From Eubacterium sp. (GTDB taxonomy: Bacteria > Bacillota_A > Clostridia > Lachnospirales > Lachnospiraceae): DNA of 55,835 bases. A program made the position numbers and the translations under genes. Positions 53,487-55,835 of the stretch are shown here, piece after piece; the stretch's first letter is position 1, and each line of letters begins with the position of its first letter. Location of the stretch: assembly GCA_023663915.1 (NCBI GenBank), contig JAMPGN010000002.1, forward strand, positions 1 to 55,835, given 5' to 3'. The notes under the pieces are model-generated. The model saw only the letters and a program-made list of their open reading frames with translations. It ran no database searches and was not told where the DNA came from.

Positions 53487-55097
53487 GTGGATAAATTGTT
53501 AGAGAAATTAAAAGAACTGGGTAATCGAATCTTAGAATGGTGGAATCGGTTCACGGCGAAACAGAAGACGCTGATTGTAGGCGGCGTGGCATTTTTGATC
53601 ATAGCGATCGTTTTTGTTGTTTCCATGCTGACGAAACCACAATATGTATTGCTTCGGGAGTGTGAGACCACGGCGGAAGCGGCGGAAGTAAGGGATCTGT
53701 TAGAAGGGGAGAACATGACTTACGAAGTCTCTGATGACGGTCTTGTGATTAAGATCCTCAAGGAACAGCTATCCGACGCGAATCTGCTTCTGGGAGCGAA
53801 TAACATCAAGGCGGCAGGCTACGGGATCGATAACGTGACGGACGGGAGTTTTTCTACTACGGAGTCCGATAAACAAAAGAAATATATCGTATATTTAGAG
53901 AAAACTCTGGAGAATGATTTCCTGTCTAAGTTTTCGGCAATTAAGAGTGCGCATGTGAAACTGAATGTTCCGGAGAATGACGGTACGCTGATTGCGACGG
54001 AGGAGGAAGCATATGCGTGGGTTCATCTGGAATTAAAGGACGAGTTCAGTACGGACAGCGCGGCATATCTGGCGCGCGCCATTGCCACGGCGATCGGCAA
54101 TACGACAACGAATAATATCGTGATTACGGATTCGGAGGGCAATATGCTCTTCACGGGAGACGATAATTATACGGTGTCGGGGACTGCCAATGCCCAGCTT
54201 TCCGTGAAGGCGCAGGCGGAGACCCAGATGATTGGGGAAGTGCGCAAGGTACTTCTTGGAACAAAGGAATTTGATAACGTGGAGGTGGCGACGAATCTGG
54301 TACTTGATTTTTCCACCAGCAGTTCAACCGTCCACAATTATTCTGCGCCGGACGGACGGACAGAGGGCATGAAAGCCCATGAAGATATCTTTAACTCAGA
54401 AAATACGAGTGATGTGGGCGGTATTCCGGGTACGGATTCCAACGATGATGATACGACTTATGTAATGGAAGATAATGGTAATTCTTCTTCCACGCAGTCA
54501 GAGCAGTCCACGGATTATCTTCCGAACGAGGAAATTACGACGACAACGACTCCAGCAGGATTGATTGATTACAGTCAGTCTTCGCTGGCGGCGTCTTTGA
54601 TCAAATACAATATCATTCGGGAAGAAGATGTGGAGACGCAGGGAGAACTGGATGGCATCACCTGGGAAGAATACAAATTAGCACATACGGAACGCAGCCG
54701 GATCGAAGTCGATGAGGAGTTTTATACGGCGGTGGCAAATGCTACCGGTATTCCGGTGGGAAGTATTTCCCTGGTAGCGTACAGCGAGAATGTTTTCTTT
54801 GATGCGGAAGGTTCCGGTATCACCGCAACGGATATCTTACAGATTCTTCTGATCATCGTGATCTTAGCGCTTCTTGCATTTGTCGTACTCAGAAGCATGA
54901 GAGGCGAGAAGCACGAGGAGGAAGAGGAAGAACTGGCGGTGGAGGGTTTATTACAGTCTGGACAGGAAGGTCAGCTAATCGATATTCCATTGGAGAATGA
55001 GACCGAAGAGAAGAGATTGATTAATAAATTTGTGGAAGAAAATCCGGAAGCGGCGGCAAATCTGCTGCGCAACTGGCTGAATGAGGACTGGGGGTAA
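53487..55097 (+). CDS. fliF: flagellar MS-ring protein FliF
   Basis: 536 aa, GTG start with ggggag upstream. Transmembrane segment 1 lies at about 29-50 and segment 2 at about 450-470 (ILQILLIIVILALLAFVVL). The ring-building motifs are seen in YVLLRECETTAEAAEVRDL and the conserved VHLELKDEFSTDSAAYLAR. The C-terminal tail (AAANLLRNWLNED) binds FliG. FliF is the first component of basal-body assembly. Confidence 0.95.
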   Translation: MDKLLEKLKELGNRILEWWNRFTAKQKTLIVGGVAFLIIAIVFVVSMLTKPQYVLLRECETTAEAAEVRDLLEGENMTYEVSDDGLVIKILKEQLSDANLLLGANNIKAAGYGIDNVTDGSFSTTESDKQKKYIVYLEKTLENDFLSKFSAIKSAHVKLNVPENDGTLIATEEEAYAWVHLELKDEFSTDSAAYLARAIATAIGNTTTNNIVITDSEGNMLFTGDDNYTVSGTANAQLSVKAQAETQMIGEVRKVLLGTKEFDNVEVATNLVLDFSTSSSTVHNYSAPDGRTEGMKAHEDIFNSENTSDVGGIPGTDSNDDDTTYVMEDNGNSSSTQSEQSTDYLPNEEITTTTTPAGLIDYSQSSLAASLIKYNIIREEDVETQGELDGITWEEYKLAHTERSRIEVDEEFYTAVANATGIPVGSISLVAYSENVFFDAEGSGITATDILQILLIIVILALLAFVVLRSMRGEKHEEEEEELAVEGLLQSGQEGQLIDIPLENETEEKRLINKFVEENPEAAANLLRNWLNEDWG

Positions 55098-55102
55098 GGT
55101 AA

Positions 55103-55835
55103 ATGGCAAAAACTGAAGAAAAGGTCAGCGGCGGACTTCAGAAAGCGGCTATTTTATTGATTGTTCTGGGTCCGGAGAAGTCGGCGGCAATCTTTAAACA
55201 TCTCAAGGAAGACGAAGTAGAAGAATTAACATTAGAGATAGCGAATACAAGAAATATTACGCCGCAGATGAAAGACGATGTGATTAATGAGTTTTACCAG
55301 GTTTGTCTGGCACAACAGTACATTGCGGAAGGCGGTATCAACTACGCCAAGGAACTTCTGGAGAAATCTTTTGGTTCCGAGAGGGCTATGGATGTCATTG
55401 GCAAACTGACAGCATCTTTGCAGGTGAAACCTTTCGAGTTTGTCCGCAAGACGGATGCGACGCAGTTACTTAACTTTATCCAGGATGAGCATCCGCAGAC
55501 GATTGCATTGATTCTGTCATATCTGTCTGCGGCACAGTCGGCGCTTATCCTTTCGGCGCTGCCGCCGGACAGACAGGCTGATGTGGCGAAGCGTATTGCC
55601 GTCATGGACAGAACCAGTCCGGATGTGATCAAGGAAGTGGAGAAAGTGTTGGAGTCTAAGCTGGCATCTTTAGTAAATCAGGATTACACGATCATCGGTG
55701 GCGTGGATGCAGTTGTAGAGATCTTAAATACGGTAGACCGTGGTACCGAGAAACATATCATGGAGACATTGGAGATCGAAGAGCCGGAACTGGCGGACGA
55801 GATCAGAAAGAAGATGTTCGTCTTCGAGGATATCC
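55103..55835 (+). CDS. fliG: flagellar motor switch protein FliG (partial)
   Basis: ATG 55103 begins MAKTEEKVSGGLQKAAILLI, 5 nt after the fliF stop; the reading frame continues to the window end (about 244 codons). Present are the N-terminal domain (GPEKSAAIFKHLKEDEVEEL), the EHPQTIALILSYL segment and part of the middle domain. FliG links FliF to the stator-driven rotor. The C-terminal torque-generating domain lies beyond the window. Confidence 0.95.
   Translation, partial: MAKTEEKVSGGLQKAAILLIVLGPEKSAAIFKHLKEDEVEELTLEIANTRNITPQMKDDVINEFYQVCLAQQYIAEGGINYAKELLEKSFGSERAMDVIGKLTASLQVKPFEFVRKTDATQLLNFIQDEHPQTIALILSYLSAAQSALILSALPPDRQADVAKRIAVMDRTSPDVIKEVEKVLESKLASLVNQDYTIIGGVDAVVEILNTVDRGTEKHIMETLEIEEPELADEIRKKMFVFEDI

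Overview
The window reads as a chromosomal segment of an anaerobic, endospore-forming, flagellated Firmicute of the Clostridia, most likely a Lachnospiraceae member. It carries sporulation genes (gpr, spoIIP, sigK), codY directly before a fla/che operon, Gram-positive style promoters and Shine-Dalgarno sites, and a Gram-positive type IV pilus locus with no secretin gene. I identified no tRNA, rRNA, CRISPR array or intact insertion sequence.

Layout. (1) 1-535: 3' end of an rlmD-type 23S rRNA methyltransferase gene and a small partner ORF. (2) About 540-7970: an AT-rich, decaying accessory island. It holds a broken YhcG/DUF1016 nuclease gene, a second degenerate copy of the rlmD 3' end, an apparently intact BcgI-like restriction-modification pair, a RecG-like ATPase lacking its N-terminal domain, a frameshifted GNAT acetyltransferase and several unrecognised remnants. 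(3) 7974-16950: metabolic and housekeeping genes: a MATE exporter, a 64-aa conserved-looking small protein, a GH51 arabinofuranosidase, a degenerate GGDEF protein, a PurF-like protein lacking the catalytic cysteine, an SDR oxidoreductase, a zinc-ribbon/TPM membrane pair and rpsT. (4) 17168-23528: gpr, spoIIP, lepA, hemW and sigK. (5) 23616-48703: natural-transformation genes (comM, dprA) interleaved with a large type IV pilus locus: pilT, comM, dprA, pilB, a 21-bp-repeat coiled-coil gene, pilC, a major pilin, pilD, a pilM-pilN fusion, a pilO-like gene, four minor-pilin-like genes (two of them giant) and a 1723-aa membrane-anchored protein. (6) 48796-55835: topA, codY, then flgB, flgC, fliE, fliF and the start of fliG.

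How the parts fit together. In many Firmicutes comM, dprA and topA lie close together. Here about 21 kb of pilus genes sits between dprA and topA, and pilT lies just before comM. DNA uptake or processing and the pilus machine therefore share one neighbourhood, which suggests (but does not prove) a transformation-linked pilus. PilB and PilT would be the extension and retraction motors, PilC the platform, PilM-PilN and PilO the inner-membrane alignment complex, and PilD the processing enzyme. The minor pilins and the 1723-aa protein are candidates for a tip or surface adhesion complex. CodY probably links nutrient state to motility: a candidate CodY box lies before codY and a weaker one before flgB.

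Most interesting items: the giant minor pilins and the 1723-aa protein; the slippage-prone heptad-repeat gene between pilB and pilC; the PurF paralogue without its nucleophile; and the decaying defence island with duplicated rlmD 3' ends.
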